Positions 36,174 to 45,005 of a DNA stretch of 49,059 bases are shown piece by piece. The stretch is from contig NZ_KI928919.1 in NCBI RefSeq assembly GCF_000521215.1, forward strand, positions 270,439 to 319,497, in the 5' to 3' direction. Position numbers and translations under genes: made by a program. Under the pieces are notes generated by a model. The model was not told where the DNA came from and ran no database searches. It saw nothing but the letters and a program-made list of their open reading frames with translations. Source of the stretch: Labrenzia sp. DG1229. GTDB taxonomy: Bacteria; Pseudomonadota; Alphaproteobacteria; Rhizobiales; Stappiaceae. How positions within the stretch are numbered: position 1 is the stretch's first letter; the number at the start of each line of letters is the position of its first letter.

Positions 36174-37427
36174 CTATGCGCCGGCGCCCTTGTTGAGAGC
36201 TGCCATGTATTTCGGCAGTTTATCCATGGATGGAACGACGATAATCTTCTTGACCTTGCCGGCTTTGAAGGCCTTCAGGAACTTGTTGTAGTCCTTGAAG
36301 GCAACACAGCCATGCGACCCGTTTGACCGGCGCAGCAATGGCGTATGGGCCAGCATGCCATCCCGGCCTTTCATGGCCGCATTGTCGTGCGGCGTCATCC
36401 GGATGGCCTCGACACCGTGAAAACGTCGTTCGCGCATTCTCAGGTCATAGATATTCGGTGGCGTCGGGCCAAGATTTCGCACATGAGCATATTTCGGATT
36501 GTCCTTGCGGTGCCCGATGCCGGAATGCGCTTCCAGCTTGGTACCGTCAGGCATGTGGACGATTGCGGCGCTGATGTCATAAACCGCCACGCCGCGGCCA
36601 CGACCGGGAAGACCGCCCTTGAGACCGCTGAACAGCTTTCCGATACCGCCGAAAGCACCGTTGTTTTCCGTTTCCGGAGTTCCCGGTGTCGCATAGGCAA
36701 GGACGGGAGCCGGTGTTTGCCGTTTCTGACTTTCACCACCGACCGCTGTTCGAGCCGTCTTTACAGGAGGTGCTGGTTTGCTGCCTGGAACCGGATGGGA
36801 GATCGCAGCAGTGACCTCCAGTTCGGCCTCGGCGGCATTCGATGGCTTTTCGGTTTCCGCAAGCGTCTCGCCCGTGCCGGAAACGTCATCTTTGGCAATC
36901 GCGCGGGGCGACGGGAGCGAACCCGTTACCATCGTTTCTTCTTCGGCCACTGCCGTCGTACGTTCTGCTAAGCGGGATCCGGAGACGCCGGAGGCCGTTT
37001 CAATTTCATTCCGCTCCGTTCGCCTCTCGGTCAGCGAAAGTGCAAGGTTCAGCCGTGCGAGTTTTTCAGCAAGTTTCCGTTTCGCTGCGCTCTTCGCCTC
37101 TTTTTCCCTCGTGAATTGCGGGAGTGCGGAACCCAAATCTTCGGTGGCTGATCGGATCAGTGGTTGTTCGTTTCCTGCCTGATCGTCGACACCTTGAGAT
37201 GTGCCGACACGGGCAGCCTCGACATTGAAAGTGACCGACGCAAAGAACTGGCTGTCGCCAGCCGCGTGTGTAGCGGCATCGCGGGAAGGTGTCCGTGGCG
37301 CATCAAACAACGTGACTGAGGCTATGAGACCACCGAGAACAATAGCCATTCCGGCAATCAGCACATGGAAAACACGATGGACACGCTTCCGGCCCGTTCG
37401 ATCAGTCTGATTTCTATTCTGCTGCAT
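36174..37427 (-). CDS. Membrane-anchored Tlde1/DUF2778-domain protein
   Basis: 417 residues. A basic cytoplasmic start is followed by one transmembrane helix (about 20-41, VFHVLIAGMAIVLGGLIASV). A long, low-complexity Ala/Glu/Ser/Thr-rich periplasmic linker runs to about 270. The C-terminal domain has the DUF2778/Tlde1 signature: HGVEAIRMTPHDNAAM and LLRRSNGSHGCVAF, with candidate catalytic His372 and Cys374. This domain is the L,D-transpeptidase-like fold of the Salmonella T6SS effector Tlde1, which acts on peptidoglycan stem peptides. Here there is an N-terminal anchor and no T6SS or immunity gene nearby, so a housekeeping cell-wall role is more likely than a toxin role. Confidence 0.83.
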   Translation of the reverse strand: MQQNRNQTDRTGRKRVHRVFHVLIAGMAIVLGGLIASVTLFDAPRTPSRDAATHAAGDSQFFASVTFNVEAARVGTSQGVDDQAGNEQPLIRSATEDLGSALPQFTREKEAKSAAKRKLAEKLARLNLALSLTERRTERNEIETASGVSGSRLAERTTAVAEEETMVTGSLPSPRAIAKDDVSGTGETLAETEKPSNAAEAELEVTAAISHPVPGSKPAPPVKTARTAVGGESQKRQTPAPVLAYATPGTPETENNGAFGGIGKLFSGLKGGLPGRGRGVAVYDISAAIVHMPDGTKLEAHSGIGHRKDNPKYAHVRNLGPTPPNIYDLRMRERRFHGVEAIRMTPHDNAAMKGRDGMLAHTPLLRRSNGSHGCVAFKDYNKFLKAFKAGKVKKIIVVPSMDKLPKYMAALNKGAGA

Positions 37428-37837
37428 TCAGGCAAAACCACCCTGTTGCCCGCAGTTGCACAAACTGCGTTCCGAAAGTCTTTCGATCTGGCGACAAACT
37501 GCCCCAATCGACCTTGCCCACCCGCACACGAGTATCCAGCGCTATGGTAACCGGCTGGTTTACAAACGTGGTTAATCAAACCTTAAGCAGGGCTGACCCC
37601 TCGAAAACCACCATAAAGAGGCGAATTTCAGGCAGTTGTTCGAATTTCGAATTGTCCCAAAGTCAGCGGCTTTGAAGCGACCGGCTGTGGATTGCCTTTT
37701 GGTCTCGTTCGTTCCCGGTGTTTGGCGGGAACGGCGCCAATCTGTCTTGTACGACCCGGTTCAATCCGACGGCTCTTGACCCCGGGCGCAAAACCCTGCA
37801 CATGCGAGCCTTCTACAGCATTTGCAAAAGGCTCATC
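37428..37837. other. Divergent intergenic region
   Basis: Contains the divergent start regions of the Tlde1-domain gene and the HAD gene. An in-frame extension of the HAD gene to 37718 has no family resemblance. No clear promoter can be picked. Confidence 0.4.
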
Positions 37838-38518
37838 ATGTACCTGATCATTTTTGACGTCGACGGCACTCTGGTCGACAGTCAGGATACAATTTTTCAT
37901 GGGCTACAGGTCGGGTTCGAGGCTGTCGGATTGCCCATGCCGGATCGCAAGACAGCCCTTTCCATCGTCGGAAGGTCGCTGGAAGAAGCGTTCGCGGATC
38001 TTGTAGGAGGTGAGCATCTGGACAAGGTACCGGCTATGGCCGATGCCTACCGTCAGTCCAAGATCTCCAGGCGCAAACAGGGCCTCGAGGTGGATCCGCT
38101 CTATCCGGGTGCCAAAGAGGCAATCGAGCGGCTCCATGCAAGAGACGACTTTTTGCTGGGTGTCGCGACCGGCAAGGCCATGCGCGGGGTCAGGCACATG
38201 CAGGAGACCCACGACCTGCATGGAAGGTTTGTAACCATCCAGACAGCCGATACGTCGCCCTCCAAACCGCACCCGGACATGATCGAACGCGCCTTGTCCG
38301 AAACCGGTGCGGATCGCTCCAGGACGGTCATGATAGGAGACACTGGCTTTGATATCGCGATGGCCAGGACTGCAGGTGTCCATGCGGTTGGCGTGACCTG
38401 GGGGTATCATGATCATTCAAGGCTCGCTCAAGAGGGAGCGGACAAGATTATTCACGCCTTCGATCAACTGGATCAGGCGCTGAGTGAAATTTTGAAATAC
38501 AACAAGGAAACAGCCTGA
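37838..38518 (+). CDS. HAD-family hydrolase (phosphoglycolate phosphatase-like)
   Basis: 226 residues. HAD motif I FDVDGTLVD has Asp7 and Asp9; motif II is GVATGKAMRG; motif III lies around SKPHPDMI; motif IV is MIGDTGFDIAMARTAG. The alpha-helical cap (subclass IA) is between motifs I and II. The ATG at 37838 is chosen: AAAGG lies about seven bases upstream and the fold starts right there. Such enzymes remove phosphate from small metabolites; the substrate is open. The stop overlaps the ATP12 gene start by one base. Confidence 0.9.
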   Translation: MYLIIFDVDGTLVDSQDTIFHGLQVGFEAVGLPMPDRKTALSIVGRSLEEAFADLVGGEHLDKVPAMADAYRQSKISRRKQGLEVDPLYPGAKEAIERLHARDDFLLGVATGKAMRGVRHMQETHDLHGRFVTIQTADTSPSKPHPDMIERALSETGADRSRTVMIGDTGFDIAMARTAGVHAVGVTWGYHDHSRLAQEGADKIIHAFDQLDQALSEILKYNKETA

Positions 38519-39291
38519 TGCGTGATTTTCTTGATAAAATGCATGAAGATTTGACCAAGGATCCGGAACAACGCGCAAGAGAACTTTCAAAGCGCGAACT
38601 GCCGAAACGTTTCTATGAAGTGGCATCCTGCGCACAAACGGAGGATGGCTATTCGATACAGTTGGACGGCCGAACCGTGAAAACACCCGGAAAGGCGACG
38701 TTGCTTTTGCCCAATCGGGCGATTGCCGATGCGGTCGCAGCGGAATGGGCTGCCCAGCAAAAGGAAATCAACCCCGCAACGATGCCGCTGACCAGGATGG
38801 CCAATTCCGCTCAAGACGCGGTTTCCGAGCGTTTCGAAGAGGTTGCGGATGACATCGTCGGTTTTGCCGGAAACGATGCGTTGTGTTACCGGGCTGACGA
38901 TCCTCAAAGTCTTGTGGACACCCAGCGGCACCTCTGGGATCCGGTGGTCGACTGGGCCGGTGAGCTACTTGGTGGTCGATTTGTTCTGATTGAAGGCATT
39001 ATTCACGCAGCACAGCCGGATCAATTGCTGAGCTCTTACAAGACCAGGATATCTGATGAAACGCCGCTTCGGCTTGCCGCGCTTCACACAGCGACCAGTC
39101 TGACAGGGTCCGCGCTGTTGGCTCTTGCCGTGAAGGAAAACCATCTTGGTGCTGACGATGCCTGGGCTGCGGCGCATGTCGAGGAAGACTTCAACATCGA
39201 TCGGTGGGGCGAGGATGCGGAGGCCGCGCAGATCCGAGCCTACAAACGCACCGAATTCGATGCCGCGGTCCTGATCCTGCAAAAAGCCTGA
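38518..39291 (+). CDS. ATP12 family F1-ATPase assembly chaperone
   Basis: 257 residues with the ATP12 pattern: KRFYEVASCAQTEDGYSIQLDGRTVKTP near the start, then the helical C-terminal domain (MPLTRMANSAQDAV and DDAWAAAHVEEDFNIDRWGED). In mitochondria ATP12 binds free F1 alpha subunits; alphaproteobacterial homologues are presumed to act similarly in the cytoplasm. Translationally coupled to the HAD gene (TGATG). Confidence 0.92.
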   Translation: MRDFLDKMHEDLTKDPEQRARELSKRELPKRFYEVASCAQTEDGYSIQLDGRTVKTPGKATLLLPNRAIADAVAAEWAAQQKEINPATMPLTRMANSAQDAVSERFEEVADDIVGFAGNDALCYRADDPQSLVDTQRHLWDPVVDWAGELLGGRFVLIEGIIHAAQPDQLLSSYKTRISDETPLRLAALHTATSLTGSALLALAVKENHLGADDAWAAAHVEEDFNIDRWGEDAEAAQIRAYKRTEFDAAVLILQKA

Positions 39292-39307
39292 GGCCGTCAG
39301 CACGGTT

Positions 39308-40727
39308 TCAGGACATGTAGAACGTCGTCGCCATCAGGAAAAAAATCAGGACGCCGAGGACGTCATTGGAGGAGGTGATGAAGACGCCGATCGCCATCGC
39401 GGGATCAATACCGATCTTGTCGAGGATGATGGGAACGGTCGCGCCGACCATCGCTGCGAGTGTTGTGACGCACAGGAGCGAAAGTGACGTCGCTATCGCG
39501 AGGCGGCCAGGAGCCTCCAATGGCACGATCATGGAGGCGATCAGCACAAGAGCTGCGAGTATCACACCGGCAACCGCGCCGTTGAACAAGGCCGCGAAAA
39601 ACTCCTTCACAAGACGAAACAAAATGTCGCCCGACCAAATTGCGCCGGTGGCGATGCCCTGCACGGCGACAGCGGAAGCCTGAAGTCCGGCATTTCCGGC
39701 CATCGACATGGTGACGGGAATGAATGCCGCAAGAATTGCGGCTTCGGCAAGCTGATCTTCATAAGAACCGACCACGGTTGCCGCGACACTTGCACCAACG
39801 AGACCTGCCAGCAGCCAGGGGAGGCGGCCGCGCACAATTCTGAAGACCGTGTCATCCGAACGCGCTTCGCCTGAGACACCGCTCATCAGCAGCATGTCTT
39901 CATTGGCCTCGTCCGCCGCAATCCTGGTCAGTTGCTTTGGGGTAATCCTGCCGATCAGGTGACCTTCGCCACTCACGACCGGAACTGTGCGCATGTCCCG
40001 TTTGCGGGCAAGGCGCAGCGACTTCTTCCTGATCCGTGTCGGTTGAAACGGCAATCACGTCCCTGTTCATCAGCTTGCCGAGCGTCTGCTCGTCCGGTGC
40101 AAGCAGCAGCTTGCCGACTTCGACGGTGCCGGTCAGCTTGCCATCAAAGTCGGTTACGTAAACCGTGAAAACCTTGCGGATCCGATCGGCTTCCTCGCGC
40201 ATCTGCTCAACGGCTTCCCCGGCCGTACAATCTTCTCGCAAGGCAACGAACTTGCGCGCCATGACCCGGCCGGCAGTATCGTCGGCATAGGAAGCCCTGG
40301 TCGCGATTTCCTCGACATCCGGCAGGCGGGCGATGAGTTCGTCGGCTACATCATCAGGAAACTCGTTGAGGATTTCAGTGGCATCTTCCGGATCCAGACC
40401 GGCTAGAATGTCGCGAAACTGGTCAAGCGTGGTGGCTTCCATGAGAATCGAGCGGAATTCGGGGCGCAGTTCCGCGACGACCTTGATCGACGGATTTGCG
40501 GGCAGCCACTGGAACAGTTTACGGGCGTGCTTCAATCTCAACCGCGTCAGCAACTGCATGACATCGATGGGATCCCATTTTTTGAGCAGTTCGACGATCT
40601 GGGTTCTCTTGCCCGCCTTGATCATTTCCCTGACGGCTCTGAGAGTGTCGTCGTTAGTTTCCAGGGGTTCCTGCGACGTTTCCCTTGTCCAGGCGACAGG
40701 TTCAAGTTCGCTCGCAGTGCTGCTCAT
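39308..40727 (-). CDS. mgtE: Magnesium transporter MgtE, broken by a one-base insertion
   Basis: The upstream frame (40727 down to about 40017) gives the N-terminal superhelical domain (LLKKWDPIDVMQLLTRL) and the first CBS domain, ending ...DTDQEEVA, then runs into nonsense. The next frame continues correctly with RLARKRDMRTVPVV, the second CBS domain and the five-helix membrane domain (VTMSMAGNAGLQAS), ending at 39308. One extra base at or near 40016 explains the split; removed, the protein has 472 residues, normal for the family. MgtE is a cytoplasmic-Mg-gated channel. As in rpsE, a sequence error is likely, although mgtE loss would be tolerated. Confidence 0.9.
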
Positions 40728-40799
40728 GAAGGCCTCCGGATTGATCGGTCCGCTTCTAATGCTGCTTTATGACAGCTTGCTGACACGTGTTTCGAAGGT

Positions 40800-41531
40800 T
40801 CAGACGTCGAATTCGTCCAATTCTCCAAAGGCGTCGCGCAGTTTTTCAGACCAGCCATGCGATAGTTTCTGAAAATACGGGTCGTCCTGCTCGATACGGA
40901 CCTGACGTTCTGTTGAGAAGGTGTCCTTGTTGTAGAGCAGCATGTCGATTGGCGTGCCGACGGAAAGATTTGATCTCAATGTGGAATCAAATGACAACAG
41001 AACGAGTTTGGCGGCTTCGCCAAGGCGCATGTCAGATCGGGTTACCCTGTCGAGGATTGGCTTGCCGTATTTATGTTCACCGATCTGCAGAAACGGCGTG
41101 TCCTCTGCCACTTCGATAAAGTTCCCCGCTGCATAGACTTGGAACATGCGCGGTTCTTCGCCCTCGATCTGTCCGCCGAGAATGAACGTCACGAAAAAAC
41201 TCTCGGCACTGGTCGCCAGGGCTTCACCGTCAATTTCCTTGACCTCTCGCACCGCGCTGCCGACAAGCCTCGCGACCTGGAACATGGTTTTGGCCGTCAA
41301 AAGCGTCGCACGATCGTTGTCAGCAGATGTGATGTGTTCGCTGAGAAGTGAAACCACTGCCTGCGTTATCGCCAGATTGCCGGCCGAAAGAAGCGTAATC
41401 ACGCGCTCGCCGGGTTCTTCCCAGACATGAAGTTTCTTATAGGTAGCTATATTGTCAACGCCGGCATTGGTGCGGGTGTCCGCTGCGAACACCAGACCAC
41501 GATCCAGTTTCAATCCGACACAATACGTCAT
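40800..41531 (-). CDS. Proteasome-related peptidase Anbu
   Basis: 243 residues of the Ntn-hydrolase, proteasome beta-subunit fold. After removal of Met the N-terminus is Thr2-Tyr-Cys-Val-Gly. The supporting residues are Asp18 (FAADTRTNAG) and Lys33 (ATYKKLHVW), the arrangement of proteasome/HslV active sites. GDTIxxx-type pocket strands and the ERVITLLSAGNLAITQAVV segment mark the Anbu group rather than HslV or 20S. Anbu subunits assemble into open helical rings; activity and substrate are not firmly known. It ends a codirectional cluster with ATP-grasp, alpha-E and transglutaminase genes, a conserved association. A 126-bp gap before it may contain its own promoter. Confidence 0.9.
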   Translation of the reverse strand: MTYCVGLKLDRGLVFAADTRTNAGVDNIATYKKLHVWEEPGERVITLLSAGNLAITQAVVSLLSEHITSADNDRATLLTAKTMFQVARLVGSAVREVKEIDGEALATSAESFFVTFILGGQIEGEEPRMFQVYAAGNFIEVAEDTPFLQIGEHKYGKPILDRVTRSDMRLGEAAKLVLLSFDSTLRSNLSVGTPIDMLLYNKDTFSTERQVRIEQDDPYFQKLSHGWSEKLRDAFGELDEFDV

Positions 41532-41657
41532 CCCCGAGCCCCTCAGACTGTTCCAGTGACCTGCAATACCAATCGAAAGAAGACATTAGATAGGTCTATT
41601 TTTGTTTCGGCTGGTCTTAGCACAGTGGACCGGGATTAGGGCGTCGGAAAATGACAT

Positions 41658-42476
41658 TCATTGCTGTTGTTGAAAAGCGGCCTGGGAAACGTCGACTTCA
41701 ACCTGAAGATTTTCCTCCAGACCTCCGAACCGGATGCCCCTTATGGGAGCAGCGGAACGGGAATCAAGACCGGTCGTCAGCCGTACGTACCGATCTGTCG
41801 GACAGATGGCGTTCGATACATCAAATGCAGTCCAGCCCAGCCCTTCAATCAGGACTTCCGCCCATGCATGGTGTGCTTCGGAGGCCTGTTCGTCTTCCAG
41901 AAGAAGATATCCGGACACATAACGGGCCGGAACGCCAATTGACCTGGATGCAGCGATAAAAATGTGGGCGTGGTCCTGACAAACGCCTTCACCGGCCGCC
42001 AGTGCCGATGCCGCAGGCGCGTGCGTTTCTGTAACGCCGATCTTGTAGTCCACTTTCTCCCGGATCGCATGCATGAGTGCGTGAAATCCCGAAATCCGGT
42101 CGTGGGTTTCTGCATGGGCGGCAAGTCTTCTGATGACCTGATTGGACTGGGTGAGAGGGGTCACCCTCGTGTAAAGGCGCGGTGGGACCACGGCATCGGG
42201 TTCGTGACCGAGCACACCGTCAGTATTCACCGTATCAACAATACCTGTCGCCGTAATTTCCACGTCTTCGACGGGTTCGCTGCGTGACACCATATGTACA
42301 CGGTTGCCAAAAGCGTCCTTGTAGGTGGTTGCCCTTGCGATGCCGGGTGCGTCGATTTCCCATTCGACAACCTTTTGCGAAGGCCCGTCTTCCGGTGTCA
42401 GGCGCAGCTGCTGCATTGCGTTGGCGAGCGGGACGTCATAGCGGTAGCGGGTCGTGTGTCGGACTGTCAGTTGCAT
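41658..42476 (-). CDS. Transglutaminase-like cysteine protease-fold protein
   Basis: 272 residues. An N-terminal beta domain (MQLTVRHTTRYRYDVPLANA) leads to the transglutaminase core with Cys166 (GEGVCQDHAHIFI), His203 (EAHHAWAEVLI) and Asp219 (WTAFDVSNAICPT), a complete triad. Bacterial members act as peptidases or amide-forming enzymes. This N-terminal/core pair is the version always found beside alpha-E and circularly permuted ATP-grasp proteins. It begins 27 bp after the alpha-E gene. The last residues (QAAFQQQQ) are a polar tail. Confidence 0.92.
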   Translation of the reverse strand: MQLTVRHTTRYRYDVPLANAMQQLRLTPEDGPSQKVVEWEIDAPGIARATTYKDAFGNRVHMVSRSEPVEDVEITATGIVDTVNTDGVLGHEPDAVVPPRLYTRVTPLTQSNQVIRRLAAHAETHDRISGFHALMHAIREKVDYKIGVTETHAPAASALAAGEGVCQDHAHIFIAASRSIGVPARYVSGYLLLEDEQASEAHHAWAEVLIEGLGWTAFDVSNAICPTDRYVRLTTGLDSRSAAPIRGIRFGGLEENLQVEVDVSQAAFQQQQ

Positions 42477-42503
42477 GCGGCACCGGAAAACAGGGTTTGT
42501 TGG

Positions 42504-43454
42504 TCAGGCAAAATTGTAGTCTTTCGAAAGCTGCTGCGCGAATTGGTTGTTCTTGCCGATGAATTCGGTCAGAAAATCGTGCAGGCCGTCATGGTAGATT
42601 TCGCGCATCTGTTTCTCGGAAAGACCGCTGGCGATTTCCTTGGCAAGGTCCAGGCTCGGCTCCCGGGAACTATAGAACTGCGCAAGTTCTTCGGCTGTAT
42701 CGGCTATCCAGTTGTAGCAATGGGCCAAGGACCGCGGCATTTCCTTTCTCAAGATCAGGAACTCGGCGATGTTAAACGCCTTGAGCCTGGCATTGGGATA
42801 GGCAAACCGGTAGCTTCTGCGGCCGGAAAGAGCCCTGAGGATGGCTGACCATTGGTATCGTTCCATGGAGCCGTCATCAACAATGTCGCTGTCAGGCAGA
42901 AGCGCCCAATACTGCGTGTTCAAGATCCGGGCGGTGTTGTCGGTCCGTTCGACGAAATTGCCCATCTGCGAGAAAAAATAACCATCATCGCGCAGGATTG
43001 TGTTCAGGAGAGCGCCACGGAACAGGTGCGCCCGCTGATTGACCCAGGCGAGGAAGTCCGGCAACCGTTCCTGCGTGATCGTCTGTGGATTGACCTCGAT
43101 GAATTCTATCCACGTGGTGTTGATAGCTTCCCAGAGTTCAGCCGTGATACCGGTGCGAACTGCTCGTGCATTGTTGCGGGCCAGTTCGAGACTGTTGCGC
43201 ACACTTACCGGGTTCTCTTTTGAGAACATGAGGAACACGGTCACATTCCTGATATTCAGTTCGTCGTATTTTTCACTGAAATCAGAGTCGCAGCCGGAAC
43301 AGGTGAGCGCGAAGGTCCAGTGCGTTCCGTGTTCCTGGCCCCTGTGGGACATCATTGCCCCGCGATAGGCGACTTCCAGCAACCGGGCAACGTTCTGGGC
43401 GCGCTCATGGTAGCGGGACATCCAAAACAGCGAAGAAGCGGTTCTTCCGAGCAT
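42504..43454 (-). CDS. Alpha-E domain protein
   Basis: 316 residues, all-helical, with MLGRTASSLFWMSRYHERAQ at the start and RTDNTARILNTQYW inside, hallmarks of the alpha-E (formerly DUF403) family. Its molecular activity is not established; it always occurs with the ATP-grasp and transglutaminase partners, and the conserved Glu/Arg/His residues suggest catalysis. Starts 6 bp after the ATP-grasp gene, so the two are probably translated together. Confidence 0.92.
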   Translation of the reverse strand: MLGRTASSLFWMSRYHERAQNVARLLEVAYRGAMMSHRGQEHGTHWTFALTCSGCDSDFSEKYDELNIRNVTVFLMFSKENPVSVRNSLELARNNARAVRTGITAELWEAINTTWIEFIEVNPQTITQERLPDFLAWVNQRAHLFRGALLNTILRDDGYFFSQMGNFVERTDNTARILNTQYWALLPDSDIVDDGSMERYQWSAILRALSGRRSYRFAYPNARLKAFNIAEFLILRKEMPRSLAHCYNWIADTAEELAQFYSSREPSLDLAKEIASGLSEKQMREIYHDGLHDFLTEFIGKNNQFAQQLSKDYNFA

Positions 43455-43460
43455 AAACAG

Positions 43461-44885
43461 TCAGTCCTCGAGTACCCAGGTGTCCTTGGTGCCGCCGCCC
43501 TGGCTTGAGTTGACGACAAGCGAGCCCTTCTTGAGGGCTACGCGGGTCAGTCCACCAGGGGTGATGCGAACCTGGTCGCCAATCAGAACGAAGGGCCTTA
43601 GATCCACATGGCGTGGCGCGACACCGGATGCCACATGTGTCGGACAGGCGGAAAGCGCCAAGGTGGGCTGCGCGATGTAATTTGACGGCGTGGCCTCCAG
43701 AACTTTCCGGAATTCCGCAATCTCGCGCTTGGATGCCGTTGGGCCTATCAACATGCCATAGCCACCCGAGCCGTGAACTTCCTTGACGACGATCTTCTCC
43801 AGATTATCAAGCACGTAAGCCAGATCATCCGCTCTTGAGCAATTCCAGGTAGGAACATTCTTCAGTATCGGTTTCTGTCCCGTGTAGAACTCGATGATAT
43901 CGGGGACATAGGCGTAGATCGCCTTGTCGTCGGCAATACCGGTTCCGGGCGCGTTGCAGATCGTGACATTGCCGGCCCGATAGGCATCGAACAGTCCCGG
44001 AACGCCTAGCATGCTGTCCGGATTGAAGGTGAGGGGGTCAAGGAAGGCGTCATCGATGCGCCGGTAGATGACATCCACCTGTTCCGGTTCGCGGGTCGTG
44101 CGCATGAAGACCTTGCCGGCATCGACGAACAGATCGCGTCCCTCGACCAGTTCCACGCCCATGGAGTCGGCAAGAAAGGCGTGTTCGAAATACGCGGAAT
44201 TGTAGATACCCGGGGTCAATAGAACGATGGTTTGCGCCGATTTCGACGGATCGGGTGCGACGCTTTCCAGTGTTCTGCGCAACAATTCGGGATATTGTTC
44301 GACCGGTGCAACGCGGTGCGTCTGGAAGAGCTCGGGAAACAGACGCATCATGGTTTCCCGGTTTTCCATCATGTAGGAAACACCGGATGGAGTGCGGGTG
44401 TTGTCTTCCAGAACGTAGAATTCGTTTTCGGAAACACGTACGAGATCCGTTCCGATTATGTGCGCATAGACCTTGCGTGCCGGAGTGAACCCGGCCATTT
44501 CAGGCAGAAATGCTTCGTTCTGCAGGATAAGGTCTGCCGGTATGCGGCCCGCCCTGAGGATCTCCTGACGATGATAGATGTCGTGCATGAAAGCGTTCAG
44601 GGCGCGAACGCGCTGATCGATGCCGGCCGAAAGCCTGCGCCATTCCGAAGCAGAGATGATGCGGGGTATGGGGTCGAACGGTATCAAACGTTCGGTTGCT
44701 TCCTGCGCGCCGTAGACTGCGAAGGTAATTCCGAGGCGGCGGAATACCATTTCCGCATCCCGGCTTTTTTTGGTCAGAAAATTTGCAGGTTTATCTTCGA
44801 GCCATGTGGCCAGCCTTGAATAGGGCGAGCGTGCGCCACCGGCATCGTCGAGCATTTCATTGAAGAAAGTCCGATCGTCCGCCAT
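43461..44885 (-). CDS. Circularly permuted ATP-grasp enzyme (type 2)
   Basis: 474 residues. The order of ATP-grasp elements is permuted: the ATP-binding strand and Gly-rich loop IVVKEVHGSGGYGMLIGP lie in the C-terminal half, while the N-terminal part holds the SGVSYMMENRETMMRLFP substrate region. The family (formerly DUF404/DUF407) is predicted to form amide or peptide bonds. A strong AAGGGGAGG precedes the ATG. First gene of the operon; a -35-like TTGACA lies 56 bp upstream of the ATG. Confidence 0.92.
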   Translation of the reverse strand: MADDRTFFNEMLDDAGGARSPYSRLATWLEDKPANFLTKKSRDAEMVFRRLGITFAVYGAQEATERLIPFDPIPRIISASEWRRLSAGIDQRVRALNAFMHDIYHRQEILRAGRIPADLILQNEAFLPEMAGFTPARKVYAHIIGTDLVRVSENEFYVLEDNTRTPSGVSYMMENRETMMRLFPELFQTHRVAPVEQYPELLRRTLESVAPDPSKSAQTIVLLTPGIYNSAYFEHAFLADSMGVELVEGRDLFVDAGKVFMRTTREPEQVDVIYRRIDDAFLDPLTFNPDSMLGVPGLFDAYRAGNVTICNAPGTGIADDKAIYAYVPDIIEFYTGQKPILKNVPTWNCSRADDLAYVLDNLEKIVVKEVHGSGGYGMLIGPTASKREIAEFRKVLEATPSNYIAQPTLALSACPTHVASGVAPRHVDLRPFVLIGDQVRITPGGLTRVALKKGSLVVNSSQGGGTKDTWVLED

Positions 44886-44917
44886 TGCCTCCCCTTAGCC
44901 TTGTTTGCTTGTTTCGC

Positions 44918-44946
44918 AATCATGGCAAAATTCCGGGAGGTGTCAA
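44918..44946 (-). promoter_or_regulatory. Possible promoter of the Anbu operon
   Basis: On the minus strand TTGACA (44941-44946) is followed after 17 bp by ATGATT (44918-44923), a moderate -10. Distance and the strong ribosome binding site downstream fit the first gene of the operon. Confidence 0.35.
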
Positions 44947-45005
44947 AGAACATTCTCGCGGCGCAGTTGCTCAGTGTTTAGGCAGTCATGTCACTCAGAA
45001 GACAT

